From contig NZ_NTGE01000140.1 of assembly GCF_002291145.1 (NCBI RefSeq), forward strand, positions 23,796-87,795: a stretch of 64,000 nt of DNA, in the 5' to 3' direction. This DNA comes from Streptomyces sp. SA15. GTDB lineage: Bacteria > Actinomycetota > Actinomycetes > Streptomycetales > Streptomycetaceae. Position 1 is the first letter of the stretch, and every line of letters begins with the position of its first letter. Position numbers and translations under genes: made by a program. The notes below the pieces were generated by a model that saw nothing but the letters and a program-made list of their open reading frames with translations, ran no database searches and had not been told where the DNA came from. Shown here piece by piece: positions 16,669 to 24,396 of the stretch.

Positions 16669-17142
16669 ATGTCGGGTGGGGCACGTGAGCGGCTGCTGGA
16701 CGAGCTGTCCGTGGTCTCCCGCCGTTACATGGCGTCGTACGCCATGTTCAATCAGGCCGTCGCCGACCATCTCGGGCTGCATCCGACCGATCTGCAGTGC
16801 CTGAACCTGCTCACGCTGGAGCGTGGGCCGGTGACGACGGGCCGTGTCGCCGAGCTGACCGGGCTGACGACGGGGTCGGCGACGCGGCTGGTGGACCGGC
16901 TCGAGCGGGCCGGGTACGTCGTGCGGGAGCGGGACGCGGCCGACCGGCGGCGGGTGCTCGTGGCGACCGTGCCGGAGAAGGTCGCGGAGTTCGGGCGGGT
17001 GTGGGAGCGGCTGGGCGGCGGGTGGACCGCGCTCTTCGACGACCTGGACGAGGCCCAACTCGGCCTGATCGTCGACCATATGAGGCGTACGACGGAGTTC
17101 AGCGCGGCCCAGGTGGCACGGCTGCGGGCCGGGGAGGTGTGA
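16669..17142 (+). CDS. MarR-family transcriptional regulator
   Basis: 157 residues with a winged helix: DLQCLNLLTLERGPVTTGRVAELTGLTTGSATRLVDRLERAGYVVRERDAADRRRVLV, the recognition helix and DxR wing typical of MarR. These dimeric repressors usually release DNA on binding phenolic or other small ligands. ATG 16669 has AGAGGAAAGG upstream, next to the palindrome at 16638-16654. Likely controls itself and the divergent YnfA-family gene. Confidence 0.92.
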   Translation: MSGGARERLLDELSVVSRRYMASYAMFNQAVADHLGLHPTDLQCLNLLTLERGPVTTGRVAELTGLTTGSATRLVDRLERAGYVVRERDAADRRRVLVATVPEKVAEFGRVWERLGGGWTALFDDLDEAQLGLIVDHMRRTTEFSAAQVARLRAGEV

Positions 17143-17170
17143 GGCCGGTCCCGTGCCGCGCCTTATGTGG

Positions 17171-17569
17171 TCAGCCTTCGGTGTCGTACTGCTCCCGTGC
17201 CTCCCAGACCTCCTCGATGTGGGTCTCCGCCCAGTCCTTCACGGCGCCCAGCAGCAGGCTCAGGCTGCGGCCCAGTTCGGTGAGTTCGTAGTCGACGCGG
17301 ACGGGGACGGACGGGGTGACCGTGCGGGTGAGGATGCCGTCGCGCTCCAGTGAACGCAGCGTCTGCGTCAGCATCTTGGGGCTGACGCCGGCGATCTTGC
17401 GGCCGAGGTCGCTGTAGCGCAGGGGGCCGGGGGTGAGGGCGGAGACGACGAGGCTGACCCACTTGTCGCTGATGCGGTCCAGGAGCTGGTTGGTCGGACA
17501 GCTCTTGAGGAAGGCGTCGTACTCGGCACGGGCCTGTTCGCGTCGCTGGGCCGCCGTCTTGGTCGCCAT
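17171..17569 (-). CDS. HxlR-family transcriptional regulator
   Basis: 132 residues. CPTNQLLDRISDKWVSLVVSALTPGPLRYSDLGRKIAGVSPKMLTQTLRSLERDGILTRTV is the DUF24/HxlR winged helix with the family N-terminal Cys, which in related redox or quinone sensors (HypR, QorR, YodB) reacts with electrophiles. ATG 17569 follows GGAGGTGAG. Divergent from an NADP quinone-oxidoreductase-like gene, the QorR-Qor arrangement, with direct repeats in the gap. Confidence 0.93.
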   Translation of the reverse strand: MATKTAAQRREQARAEYDAFLKSCPTNQLLDRISDKWVSLVVSALTPGPLRYSDLGRKIAGVSPKMLTQTLRSLERDGILTRTVTPSVPVRVDYELTELGRSLSLLLGAVKDWAETHIEEVWEAREQYDTEG

Positions 17570-17601
17570 GGCTCACCTCCGGGGTACGTACGCACTTTTT
17601 G

Positions 17602-17633
17602 GTAACTACTTCCCGATGGATAGTAACTCTTCC
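17602..17633. promoter_or_regulatory. Direct repeats in the HxlR/oxidoreductase gap
   Basis: GTAACTACTTCC (17602-17613) and GTAACTCTTCC (17623-17633) are direct repeats spaced 21 bp, two helical turns, in the divergent gap. They are AT-rich for this genome and likely bind the HxlR regulator or form promoter elements. Confidence 0.55.
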
Positions 17634-17695
17634 TAGGGTTGCCGTCAGTCGAGGAGAAACCTAGGCAGACAGTGACGTAGGGGGAGTTGACGGAC

Positions 17696-18586
17696 ATGCG
17701 AGCTGCGGTGGTGACGACATTCGGCGGGCCCGAGGTCGTACGGATCGTGGAGAGCGAGGTGCCCGAGCCGGCCGCGGGGCAGGTGCGGATCAAGGTCGCG
17801 GCGGCCGCGCTGAACCCGGTGGACGTCGGGGTGCGCACGGGCGTCTTCGGAGGCGCGGGCCAACAGTTCGGGCTCGGCTGGGACGTCGCCGGGACGGTGG
17901 ACGCGACGGGGGCGGGGAGTGCCTGGAACGTCGGCGACGAGGTCGTGGCGCTGGACTACGGCATGCTGAAGCCGCTGGGCACGCACGCCGAGTACGTCGT
18001 CGTACCCACGGACGCGGTGGCCCTGGCGCCGAAGACGGTCGACGCGGTCGCGGCGGCGACCCTGCCGCTGAACGCGCTGGCCGCCGTACAGGCCCTGGAT
18101 CTGCTGGAGTTGACGCCGGATCAGTCGCTGCTGGTGACGGGGGCGGCGGGCGCGGTCGGCGGGTATGCCGTCCAGCTCGCCGCGCGCCGGGGGATTTCGG
18201 TGACCGCGCTGGCCCGGGCGGAGGACGAGGAGTTCGTACGGTCTCTGGGGGCGGCCCGTCTGGTGACCGGTGCCGTCGGGGCGGGCAGCGTCGACGCGGT
18301 GCTGGACGCGGCGGTTCTCGGCGAGGCGGCCTTGGAGTGGGTGCGGGACGGGGGCGGCTATGCCGGCGTCATTCCGCGGGCGTACCCGGCGCCGGTGCGG
18401 GGCGTGCGGGTCGGCGCGATCGAGGTGAGGGCGGACGGGGCGCGGCTTGCCGAGCTGGTCCGGCTGGTGGACGAGGGGGCGCTGACCCTCCGGGTGGCCG
18501 AGGCATACGCCCTGGAGGACGCGCCGAAGGCGCACGCCCGGCTCGCGGAGGGTGGGGTGCGGGGGCGGCTGGTGCTGGTGCCGTAG
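17696..18586 (+). CDS. NADP-dependent quinone-oxidoreductase-like MDR enzyme
   Basis: 296 residues. GroES-like N-terminal half (RAAVVTTFGGPEVVRI...AALNPVDVGVRTGVF, GWDVAGTVDATG) then a Rossmann domain with GAAGAVGGYAVQLAARRG. Zinc-ligand cysteines are absent, as in zeta-crystallin/QOR-type enzymes that reduce quinones or enones with NADPH. ATG 17696 has GGGGAG 9 bases upstream; TTG 17687 is too near it. The divergent HxlR gene suggests induction by electrophilic or quinone stress. Confidence 0.92.
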   Translation: MRAAVVTTFGGPEVVRIVESEVPEPAAGQVRIKVAAAALNPVDVGVRTGVFGGAGQQFGLGWDVAGTVDATGAGSAWNVGDEVVALDYGMLKPLGTHAEYVVVPTDAVALAPKTVDAVAAATLPLNALAAVQALDLLELTPDQSLLVTGAAGAVGGYAVQLAARRGISVTALARAEDEEFVRSLGAARLVTGAVGAGSVDAVLDAAVLGEAALEWVRDGGGYAGVIPRAYPAPVRGVRVGAIEVRADGARLAELVRLVDEGALTLRVAEAYALEDAPKAHARLAEGGVRGRLVLVP

Positions 18587-18697
18587 GGCCTCGGGCCGAC
18601 CGCCCCGGCCGGCTTGGGCGCGGCGAGCCAGGGCGGCCCGCCGAGCCAGTGCGGCCACGATGGCCCTCAGTACACCGCCTGTGCGCACGATTGGCCC

Positions 18698-19510
18698 TCA
18701 GTGCACCCCCTGTGCATACGCAGTCGGTGGCACCCCCACCGTCGTGGTGAAGTCGCGGATCAGGTGGGCCTGGTCGGCGTAGCCGAGGTCGGCGGCAAGG
18801 GTGGCCCAGTCCACCTCGCGGTCTCTCTCCGCGCGTTCCAGGGCCTCGTGGATGCGGTAGCGGAGGATGACCCACTTCGGGCCGACGCCGACGTATGCGG
18901 CGAACAGGCGCTGGAGCAGTCGTACGGACATGCCCTCGGAGTGGGCGAAGTCGGTGACGCGGCGGATCGTGCGGTCGGTGCGGATGCGGTCTACGAGGGT
19001 CGTCGCGAGGTCGGCCTGGGGGTCGGTCCGTGGGGTGAGGGCGAGCAGGAACGCGTCGAGGGCGGCGACGCGGGCGTCCTCGTCGGCCGGGGCGAGGATC
19101 GTGGTGGGGTCCGTGTCCGGGAGGACCTCGAAGACCTCGGGGGAGAAGATCCGCCGGCCGGTCCACTTCGTCACCGGCCGCTCCGGTGCGAAGGGGCGGA
19201 AGCCGCCCGGTCGGAATTTGATGCCGCAGACCCGGCCGCGGCCCTCCAGCTTCTGTGTGAAGAGGTCGAGCTGGATGCCCGCGACCTCGATGAAGGGCTC
19301 CCGGCCTTCGAACCGCTGGAAGACGATGTTGACCGCGGGGTGCGGGACGACATGGGAGACGTACGGCTCGGTGAGGTCCCAGTCGATCAGCCAGTACAGC
19401 TCGACGTACCGGCGCAGCGGCTCGGCGGGTTCGCGGCGGCGGAAGTGCACGCGCGCGAAGAGTTCCGCGGCGTCGACGATGCCTCGGGTGTCACGGCGTG
19501 GGGCGGCCAT
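18698..19510 (-). CDS. AraC-family transcriptional regulator
   Basis: 270 residues. The N-terminal ligand domain (LRRYVELYWLIDWDLTEPYVSHVVPHPAVNIVF, GIKFRPGGFRPF) is the DUF6597-type sensor; the C-terminal AraC double helix-turn-helix spans about 165-265 (TDFAHSEGMSVRLLQRLFAAYVGVGPKWVILRYRIHEAL, LAADLGYADQAHLIRDFTTTVGVPPTAY). Divergent from the LLM monooxygenase gene with only 113 bp between, so that operon is a candidate target, although a separate MarR-like palindrome also lies there. Confidence 0.92.
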   Translation of the reverse strand: MAAPRRDTRGIVDAAELFARVHFRRREPAEPLRRYVELYWLIDWDLTEPYVSHVVPHPAVNIVFQRFEGREPFIEVAGIQLDLFTQKLEGRGRVCGIKFRPGGFRPFAPERPVTKWTGRRIFSPEVFEVLPDTDPTTILAPADEDARVAALDAFLLALTPRTDPQADLATTLVDRIRTDRTIRRVTDFAHSEGMSVRLLQRLFAAYVGVGPKWVILRYRIHEALERAERDREVDWATLAADLGYADQAHLIRDFTTTVGVPPTAYAQGVH

Positions 19511-19589
19511 GCAGCGATCGTAGGACGGGGTACTGACACTCGGTGGATGTGTGGAATACGGGGGAGGGGCGGACCGTTCCAGGGGTATA

Positions 19590-19603
19590 GTTGAACGGTC
19601 AAC
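19590..19603. promoter_or_regulatory. Operator-like palindrome before the monooxygenase gene
   Basis: GTTGAACGGTCAAC, with TATA directly before it, is an inverted repeat (GTTGA/TCAAC) about 20 bases upstream of the LLM start codon. The TAGTTGA...TCAAC layout resembles MarR-type operators and overlaps a possible -10 element (TATAGT). Confidence 0.55.
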
Positions 19604-19623
19604 AACCTGGAGGGTGAGCGACC

Positions 19624-20706
19624 ATGCAGTTCGGGATCTTCAGCGTCGGCGATGTCACGCCGGACCCGACCACGGGCCGGACGCCGACCGAGCGTGAGCG
19701 CATCAAGGCCATGGTCGCCATCGCGCTGAAGGCCGAGGAGGTCGGGCTCGACGTCTTCGCGACCGGCGAGCACCACAACCCGCCGTTCGTCCCCTCGTCG
19801 CCGACCACCATGCTCGGCTACATCGCGGCGCGCACGCAGCGGCTGATCCTCTCCACCGCCACCACCCTCATCACCACCAACGACCCGGTGAAGATCGCCG
19901 AGGACTTCGCGATGCTCCAGCATCTGGCGGACGGCCGGGTGGACCTCATGATGGGGCGCGGGAACACGGGGCCCGTCTATCCCTGGTTCGGGCAGGACAT
20001 CCGGCAGGGCATCAACCTCGCCATCGAGAACTACGCCCTCCTCCACCGGCTGTGGCGCGAGGACGTCGTGAACTGGGAGGGGAAGTTCCGCACGCCGCTC
20101 CAGGGCTTCACCTCCACGCCCCGCCCGCTCGACGGCGTGCCCCCGTTCGTCTGGCACGGCTCGATCCGCTCGCCGGAGATCGCCGAGCAGGCCGCGTACT
20201 ACGGCGACGGCTTCTTCCACAACAACATCTTCTGGCCGGCCGACCACACCAAGCGGATGGTCGAGCTGTACCGGACCCGGTACGCCCACTACGGGCACGG
20301 CACGCCCGAGCAGGCCATCGTGGGGTTGGGCGGGCACGTCTTCATGCGGAGGAACTCGCAGGACGCGGTGCGCGAGTTCCGGCCGTACTTCGACGTCGCG
20401 CCCGTCTACGGGCACGGGCCGTCGCTGGAGGACTTCACCGACCAGACCCCGCTGACCGTGGGCTCGCCCGAGCAGGTCATCGACAAGACGCTGACCTTCC
20501 GCGAGTACGCAGGCGACTACCAGCGCCAGCTGTTCCTCGTGGACCACGCCGGGCTGCCGCTGAAGACCGTGCTGGAGCAGATCGACATGCTCGGCGAGGA
20601 GGTCGTGCCCGTCCTGCGGAAGGAGTTCGCGGTGGACCGCCCGGCCGACGTGCCCGACGGGCCGACCCACGCGTCGTTGCTCAAGGCTCAGGAGGCCACC
20701 GTATGA
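19624..20706 (+). CDS. LLM-class FMN-dependent monooxygenase, CE1758-like
   Basis: 360 residues. Luciferase-like TIM-barrel flavoenzyme: FGIFSVGDVTPDPTTGRTPTERERI, VFATGEHHNPPFVPSSPTTMLGYIAART, DGRVDLMMGRGNTGPVYPWFG and a C-terminal VDHAGLPLKTVLEQIDMLGEEVVP. This is the CE1758 subfamily, which is usually encoded next to a CE1759-type FMN reductase, exactly as here. It should use FMNH2 and O2 on an unknown small molecule. GGAGGG precedes ATG 19624. The last codons carry the first copy of a 24-bp tandem duplication. Confidence 0.93.
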   Translation: MQFGIFSVGDVTPDPTTGRTPTERERIKAMVAIALKAEEVGLDVFATGEHHNPPFVPSSPTTMLGYIAARTQRLILSTATTLITTNDPVKIAEDFAMLQHLADGRVDLMMGRGNTGPVYPWFGQDIRQGINLAIENYALLHRLWREDVVNWEGKFRTPLQGFTSTPRPLDGVPPFVWHGSIRSPEIAEQAAYYGDGFFHNNIFWPADHTKRMVELYRTRYAHYGHGTPEQAIVGLGGHVFMRRNSQDAVREFRPYFDVAPVYGHGPSLEDFTDQTPLTVGSPEQVIDKTLTFREYAGDYQRQLFLVDHAGLPLKTVLEQIDMLGEEVVPVLRKEFAVDRPADVPDGPTHASLLKAQEATV

Positions 20707-20730
20707 GGCGCTCAGGAGGCCGCCGTATGA
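20686..20730. repeat. 24-bp tandem duplication carrying SD and start codon
   Basis: GCTCAGGAGGCCACCGTATGA (20686-20706) recurs with one change at 20710-20730. Each copy contains AGGAGG and an ATG; the first ATG (20703) overlaps the monooxygenase stop, the second (20727) starts the reductase. The duplication is in frame, so both starts give the same protein. Confidence 0.8.
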
Positions 20731-21353
20731 AGCTCGTCGTCGTCTCGGCCGGGCTGAGCGTCCCGTCCTCCACCCGGCTGCTGGGCGACCGGCTGGCCGC
20801 GGCGGCTGCCGAACGGGGCTCGGCGGAGGTTCAGGTCGTCGAGTTGCGCGACCTGGCCGTGGAGATCGCGCACAACTTCACGAACGGGTTTCCTGGGCGG
20901 AAGCTGAGCGCCGCGATCGACGCGGTGACCGGGGCCGACGGGTTGATCGTGGTGACCCCCGTGTTCTCCGCGTCGTACAGCGGGCTGTTCAAGTCGTTCT
21001 TCGACGTGATCGACAAGGACGCGCTGGCGGGCAAGCCGGTGCTGATCGCGGCCACGGGCGGCACGGCCCGGCACTCGCTGGTGCTCGAGCACGCTCTGAG
21101 GCCGCTCTTCTCCTACCTCCGGGCCGTCGTCGTCCCGACCGGGGTGTACGCCGCCTCGGAGGACTGGGGCGCCGAGGGACTGGACGGGCGGGTCGCGCGG
21201 GCGGCGGGGGAGCTGGCTGGGCTGATGACCGGCCTCGCGGCGTCCGCGCCGGCGATGGACGACTCCGACCACTCCGACCACTCCGACCACTCTGACGACT
21301 TCGCGGTCGTGCCTTTCGAGGAACAGCTCGCCGCGCTGCGGCCCGCGAGGTGA
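20727..21353 (+). CDS. NADPH-dependent FMN reductase, CE1759-like partner
   Basis: 208 residues with a flavodoxin-like fold: MKLVVVSAGLSVPSSTRLLGDRLAAAA, DGLIVVTPVFSASYSGLFKSFFDVIDKDALAGKPVLIAATGG. It should supply reduced FMN to the upstream luciferase-like monooxygenase. ATG 20727 lies 8 bases after AGGAGG; ATG 20703 would add eight residues. Near the C-terminus is an Asp-His-Ser repeat (DSDHSDHSDHSDD), encoded by 9-bp repeats at about 21262-21295, which is unlike the rest of the family and may be strain-variable. Confidence 0.92.
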   Translation: MKLVVVSAGLSVPSSTRLLGDRLAAAAAERGSAEVQVVELRDLAVEIAHNFTNGFPGRKLSAAIDAVTGADGLIVVTPVFSASYSGLFKSFFDVIDKDALAGKPVLIAATGGTARHSLVLEHALRPLFSYLRAVVVPTGVYAASEDWGAEGLDGRVARAAGELAGLMTGLAASAPAMDDSDHSDHSDHSDDFAVVPFEEQLAALRPAR

Positions 21354-21363
21354 GAGGACGGTA

Positions 21364-21388
21364 GGGGAGCATCCTCCGGTTGCTCCCC
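21364..21388. terminator. Hairpin after the FMN reductase gene
   Basis: GGGGAGCA (21364-21371) pairs perfectly with TGCTCCCC (21381-21388) over a 9-base loop, separating the flavin operon from the two-component operon. Confidence 0.6.
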
Positions 21389-21470
21389 CACCGGTGAGAG
21401 GCCAGTAAGAAGGTGCCCACTGAGCCGTTCATCACGTCGTACGACCGTGATGGCTTGGCACACTGTGGGC

Positions 21471-22187
21471 GTGCCCCAAACTGTGCTGCTCGCCGAAGAC
21501 GACCGCGCCATCCGTCACGCCCTGGAGCGCGCCCTGACGCTGGAGGGCTACCAGGTCACCGCGGTCGTCGACGGCGTCGAGGCGCTGGCGCAGGCCCACA
21601 AGACCCCGCCGGACGTGCTCGTCCTCGACGTGATGATGCCCGGGATCGACGGACTCCAGGTCTGCCGGGTGCTGCGCGCCGAGGGCGACCGCACGCCGAT
21701 CCTGATGCTGACGGCGCTCGTGGAGACCCAGGACCGGATCGCCGGTCTGGACGCGGGCGCCGACGACTACGTGGTGAAGCCCTTCGACGTCGAGGAGGTC
21801 TTCGCCCGGCTGCGTGCCCTGCTGCGGCGGACCAGTCCGGTCGGCGCGCTGACCGGCGTACCGAAGCCGCCGCCGCCGGTGCCCGACGGGCGGATCGAGG
21901 CGGCCGGGCTGCGGATGGACGTGCAGGCCCGTCGCGCCTGGCGCGGGACGCGGGAGCTGGAGCTGACGCGCACCGAGTTCGAGCTGCTGGAGCTGCTCGT
22001 GCGCAACGCGGGGATCGTGCTCGACCACTCCACCATCTACGACCGGATCTGGGGCTACGACTTCGGGCCCGGTTCCAAGAACCTCGCCGTGTACGTCGGC
22101 TATCTGCGCCGCAAGCTGGACGAGCCGGGGGCGGCGCAGCTGATCCACACGGTCCGCGGGGTGGGTTACGTGCTGCGGGAGGACTGA
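21471..22187 (+). CDS. OmpR-family response regulator
   Basis: About 238 residues from GTG 21471. Receiver domain with acidic pair (LLAEDDRAI), phosphoacceptor Asp53 (VLVLDVMMPG), Thr and Lys (MLTALVE, DYVVKPF), then a winged-helix output domain (LTRTEFELLELLVRNAGIVL, YDRIWGYDFG, TVRGVGYVLRED). Upstream in-frame starts exist at 21447 and 21450, but none has a clear ribosome site and homology starts at PQTVLLAEDD, so the start is uncertain and the mRNA may be leaderless. Its TGA directly abuts the GTG of the sensor kinase. Confidence 0.92.
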   Translation: MPQTVLLAEDDRAIRHALERALTLEGYQVTAVVDGVEALAQAHKTPPDVLVLDVMMPGIDGLQVCRVLRAEGDRTPILMLTALVETQDRIAGLDAGADDYVVKPFDVEEVFARLRALLRRTSPVGALTGVPKPPPPVPDGRIEAAGLRMDVQARRAWRGTRELELTRTEFELLELLVRNAGIVLDHSTIYDRIWGYDFGPGSKNLAVYVGYLRRKLDEPGAAQLIHTVRGVGYVLRED

Positions 22188-23657
22188 GTGGGCCGCCTCG
22201 GGCGGTTGTCGTTGTCGGCGAGGCGGCGGCCCCGGCTCCGGCCCGTGATCCGGCGGCCGCGGCTGCTGTCGCTGCGGACCACCTTCGCGGTGTCCTTCGC
22301 GGCCGTGACCGCCGCCGTCACCCTCCTGGTCGGTGTGCTGTCCTACAGCGCCGCCGCCCGGCTGGTGCGGGTGGACCAGGAGTCCGTGTTCGACCAGGTC
22401 GTGCGGGATCTGCGGGACGAGGTGCGCACGGCCCGGATGTCGCCGGACGACTTCTCCTCCTCCGCGCCGGGCCACGACATCGTGCGGCCCGCCCGTACGG
22501 ACGTGCAGGTGCTGGGGCCGGACGGTCGCGTCGTCGATCCGGGCAGTCCAGGGCTGCCGGTCACCGGCGCCGACCGGAGGATCGCCGCGGCCGGCACGTC
22601 CGGGAGGCTGGTCGAGCACGACGACGTCGACGTCGCCGACGACGTCTACCGGGTGGCGACCGTCTCGCTCGGCGGGGGACGGGGCGCGGTGCAGGTCGCG
22701 CAGGAGTTCAGCGACACCGAGGACCTGCTGCGGGCCCTGCAACAGCGCACGCTGATCCTGATGGTCGCGGTGGTGGTCGCCGCAGGGCTGTTCGGCTGGT
22801 GGCTGGCCCGGCGCATCACCCGGCGGCTGGTCATCCTCACCTCCGCCGCCGAGGACGTCGCCCGCACCCGCCGGCTCGGCATCCAGGTGCCCGTCACCGG
22901 CTACGACGAGGTCGGCCGCCTCGGTCGCGCCTTCGACCGCATGCTGGGCCGCCTCGCCCAGTCCGAGGAGGACCAGCGCCGGCTGGTCCAGGACGCGGGG
23001 CACGAGCTGCGTACGCCGCTGACCTCTCTGCGTACGAACATCTCCCTGCTGCGGAGGATCGACGAGCTGCCCCCCGCCACCCGCGAAGAGCTGGTGGCGG
23101 ACCTGACCCAGGAGGCCCGCGAACTGACCGACCTGGTCAACGAGCTCGTCGACCTCGCCGCCGGGCAGTCCGACACCGAGCCGCCGCAACGGGTCGACCT
23201 CGCCGACCTCGCCGAGGAGGTCGCGGGGCTCGCCCGGCGCCGTACCGGGCGGGAGATCCTGGTCCGCGCGAGCGGCGACACGACCACCGACGGCCGGCCC
23301 GGCATGCTGACCCGCGCGATCTCCAACCTCGTCGAGAACGCGGCGAAGTTCGACAGCGACGGCACGGCACCCATCGAACTCGACATCGCCGGGCCCGCCC
23401 GGCCGGGGCCCTCATCCAGCGTGGGCAGCGGGTCCGTCCGCGTCGAGGTCCTCGACCGTGGCCCCGGCATCTCCGACCGCGACCTGATCCGCGTCTTCGA
23501 CCGCTTCTACCGCGCCGCCGACGCCCGCTCCCTGCCCGGCTCGGGCCTGGGGTTGTCCATCGTGCGGGAGGTGGCGCTCGCGCATGGGGGAGCGCCGTTC
23601 GCTGTGCGGCGGGAGGGGGGTGGGGCGGTGATCGGGTTCACGGTGGGTGGGGGATGA
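22188..23657 (+). CDS. HAMP-domain sensor histidine kinase
   Basis: 489 residues, starting on the base after the response regulator stop. Two membrane helices (about 30-55, FAVSFAAVTAAVTLLVG; about 187-205, LILMVAVVVAAGLFGWWLA) enclose an extracellular sensor of about 130 residues. HAMP follows, then HisKA with His272 (DAGHELRTPLTSLRTN) and a HATPase_c domain (AISNLVENAAKF, DRGPGISDRD, GSGLGLSIVREVALAHGG). Partner of the adjacent regulator. The ligand is unknown. Confidence 0.94.
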   Translation: MGRLGRLSLSARRRPRLRPVIRRPRLLSLRTTFAVSFAAVTAAVTLLVGVLSYSAAARLVRVDQESVFDQVVRDLRDEVRTARMSPDDFSSSAPGHDIVRPARTDVQVLGPDGRVVDPGSPGLPVTGADRRIAAAGTSGRLVEHDDVDVADDVYRVATVSLGGGRGAVQVAQEFSDTEDLLRALQQRTLILMVAVVVAAGLFGWWLARRITRRLVILTSAAEDVARTRRLGIQVPVTGYDEVGRLGRAFDRMLGRLAQSEEDQRRLVQDAGHELRTPLTSLRTNISLLRRIDELPPATREELVADLTQEARELTDLVNELVDLAAGQSDTEPPQRVDLADLAEEVAGLARRRTGREILVRASGDTTTDGRPGMLTRAISNLVENAAKFDSDGTAPIELDIAGPARPGPSSSVGSGSVRVEVLDRGPGISDRDLIRVFDRFYRAADARSLPGSGLGLSIVREVALAHGGAPFAVRREGGGAVIGFTVGGG

Positions 23658-23702
23658 GGGTGGCGGTGAGGTCGATCGGGCGCTCATAGTGCAAGGACCC
23701 CC

Positions 23703-24035
23703 TCAGTCCCCGGGGCTGTCCGCGTGCCAGGTCATCGTCACCGTCATGTGCGCCTCTGCCTGCGATTTTGCGATGACGGCGCCGAGTTCGGCGTTGAACC
23801 GCATGCCGAATTCCAGGCTGACCTCGTCGGGGCGGTGCGGCATGTCCCGCAGTCGCCGCAGGGCGGACGCCGCGGCGTTCCGGATCCGGTCGACCCCCTC
23901 CTCGAAGGAGGCGGTGGCATCGGCCACCGCGTTGCCCAGACGGGACACCTCGACGACACCCGGTTCGTTCTCCGCCACCTCGACGACCAGGGAACCGCTG
24001 CCGTCCTCGGACGGAAACCGCAACAACTGCGTCAT
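23703..24035 (-). CDS. CU044_2847/Trypco1-family protein
   Basis: 110 residues, no signal peptide or membrane helix. LLRFPSEDGSGSLVVEVAENEPGVVEVSR, then a helical part (ATASFEEGVDRIRNAAASALRRLRDM) and DEVSLEFGMRFNAELGAVIAKSQAEAHMTVTMTW. This is the small beta-rich trypsin-co-occurring (CU044_2847-like) family found beside proteases in NTPase-based conflict systems; its molecular role is not known. ATG 24035 has GGAGGGGGAGG upstream. It is divergent from the FxsA-like peptide gene and belongs to the 24-35 kb system, although the protease itself lies 10 kb away. Confidence 0.8.
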   Translation of the reverse strand: MTQLLRFPSEDGSGSLVVEVAENEPGVVEVSRLGNAVADATASFEEGVDRIRNAAASALRRLRDMPHRPDEVSLEFGMRFNAELGAVIAKSQAEAHMTVTMTWHADSPGD

Positions 24036-24180
24036 GTCCTCCCCCTCCTGATGCCCTGTCCGGCGGCCGCGCCCGCCCCACGCTGTATGACCTGCGGCCG
24101 TCTTCCACTGGCGAGCCATTGCAGCCACCATGGAAGCGCACCCCGAGCCGCCAAACCACCACGTCAGGGGGAACCACGGT
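24036..24180. promoter_or_regulatory. Divergent intergenic region of the conflict/RiPP locus
   Basis: This 145-bp gap must hold the promoters for the Trypco1 gene (minus) and the peptide-hydroxylase operon (plus). Strong purine-rich ribosome sites lie at both edges; no obvious palindrome was found. Confidence 0.4.
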
Positions 24181-24396
24181 ATGGCAGAGTCTGCGAAGGA
24201 CTTCTGTTCCGACCTTGTCGATCTATCCGGGATCTCTTTGGCGGAGCTGCACTCCAGCGACGATCCGGCGTTGCGACGCGCGTTGAGCCGGGTGGACATC
24301 AGGGCGACCCTGGCTTTCGGGACGCTGACGGGGGACAGCCAAAGCGACGAAATGAGATTCGCCCCCGGGCGACGGCCGGATCAGCGCCAACCGTGA
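24181..24396 (+). CDS. FxsA-like (FxSxx-COOH type) putative precursor peptide
   Basis: 71 residues. Residues 11-35 (DLVDLSGISLAELHSSDDPAL) match the conserved leader of FxSxx-COOH peptides, RiPP precursors normally cyclised by a radical SAM enzyme. The usual C-terminal Phe-x-Ser-x-x end is missing; the nearest match is internal FGTLT at about 46-50, followed by a polar tail ending RRPDQRQP. ATG 24181 follows AGGGGG; ATG 24130 is possible but less supported. The stop overlaps the GTG of the HExxH hydroxylase gene in GTGA. It is likely the substrate or a regulator of that enzyme. Confidence 0.7.
   Translation: MAESAKDFCSDLVDLSGISLAELHSSDDPALRRALSRVDIRATLAFGTLTGDSQSDEMRFAPGRRPDQRQP

Noticed and set aside
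21432..23189. A 585-codon minus-strand frame opposite the two-component genes
   Set aside because: Shadow of response regulator and kinase; rich in His, Gly and Asp as is usual for antisense frames here.
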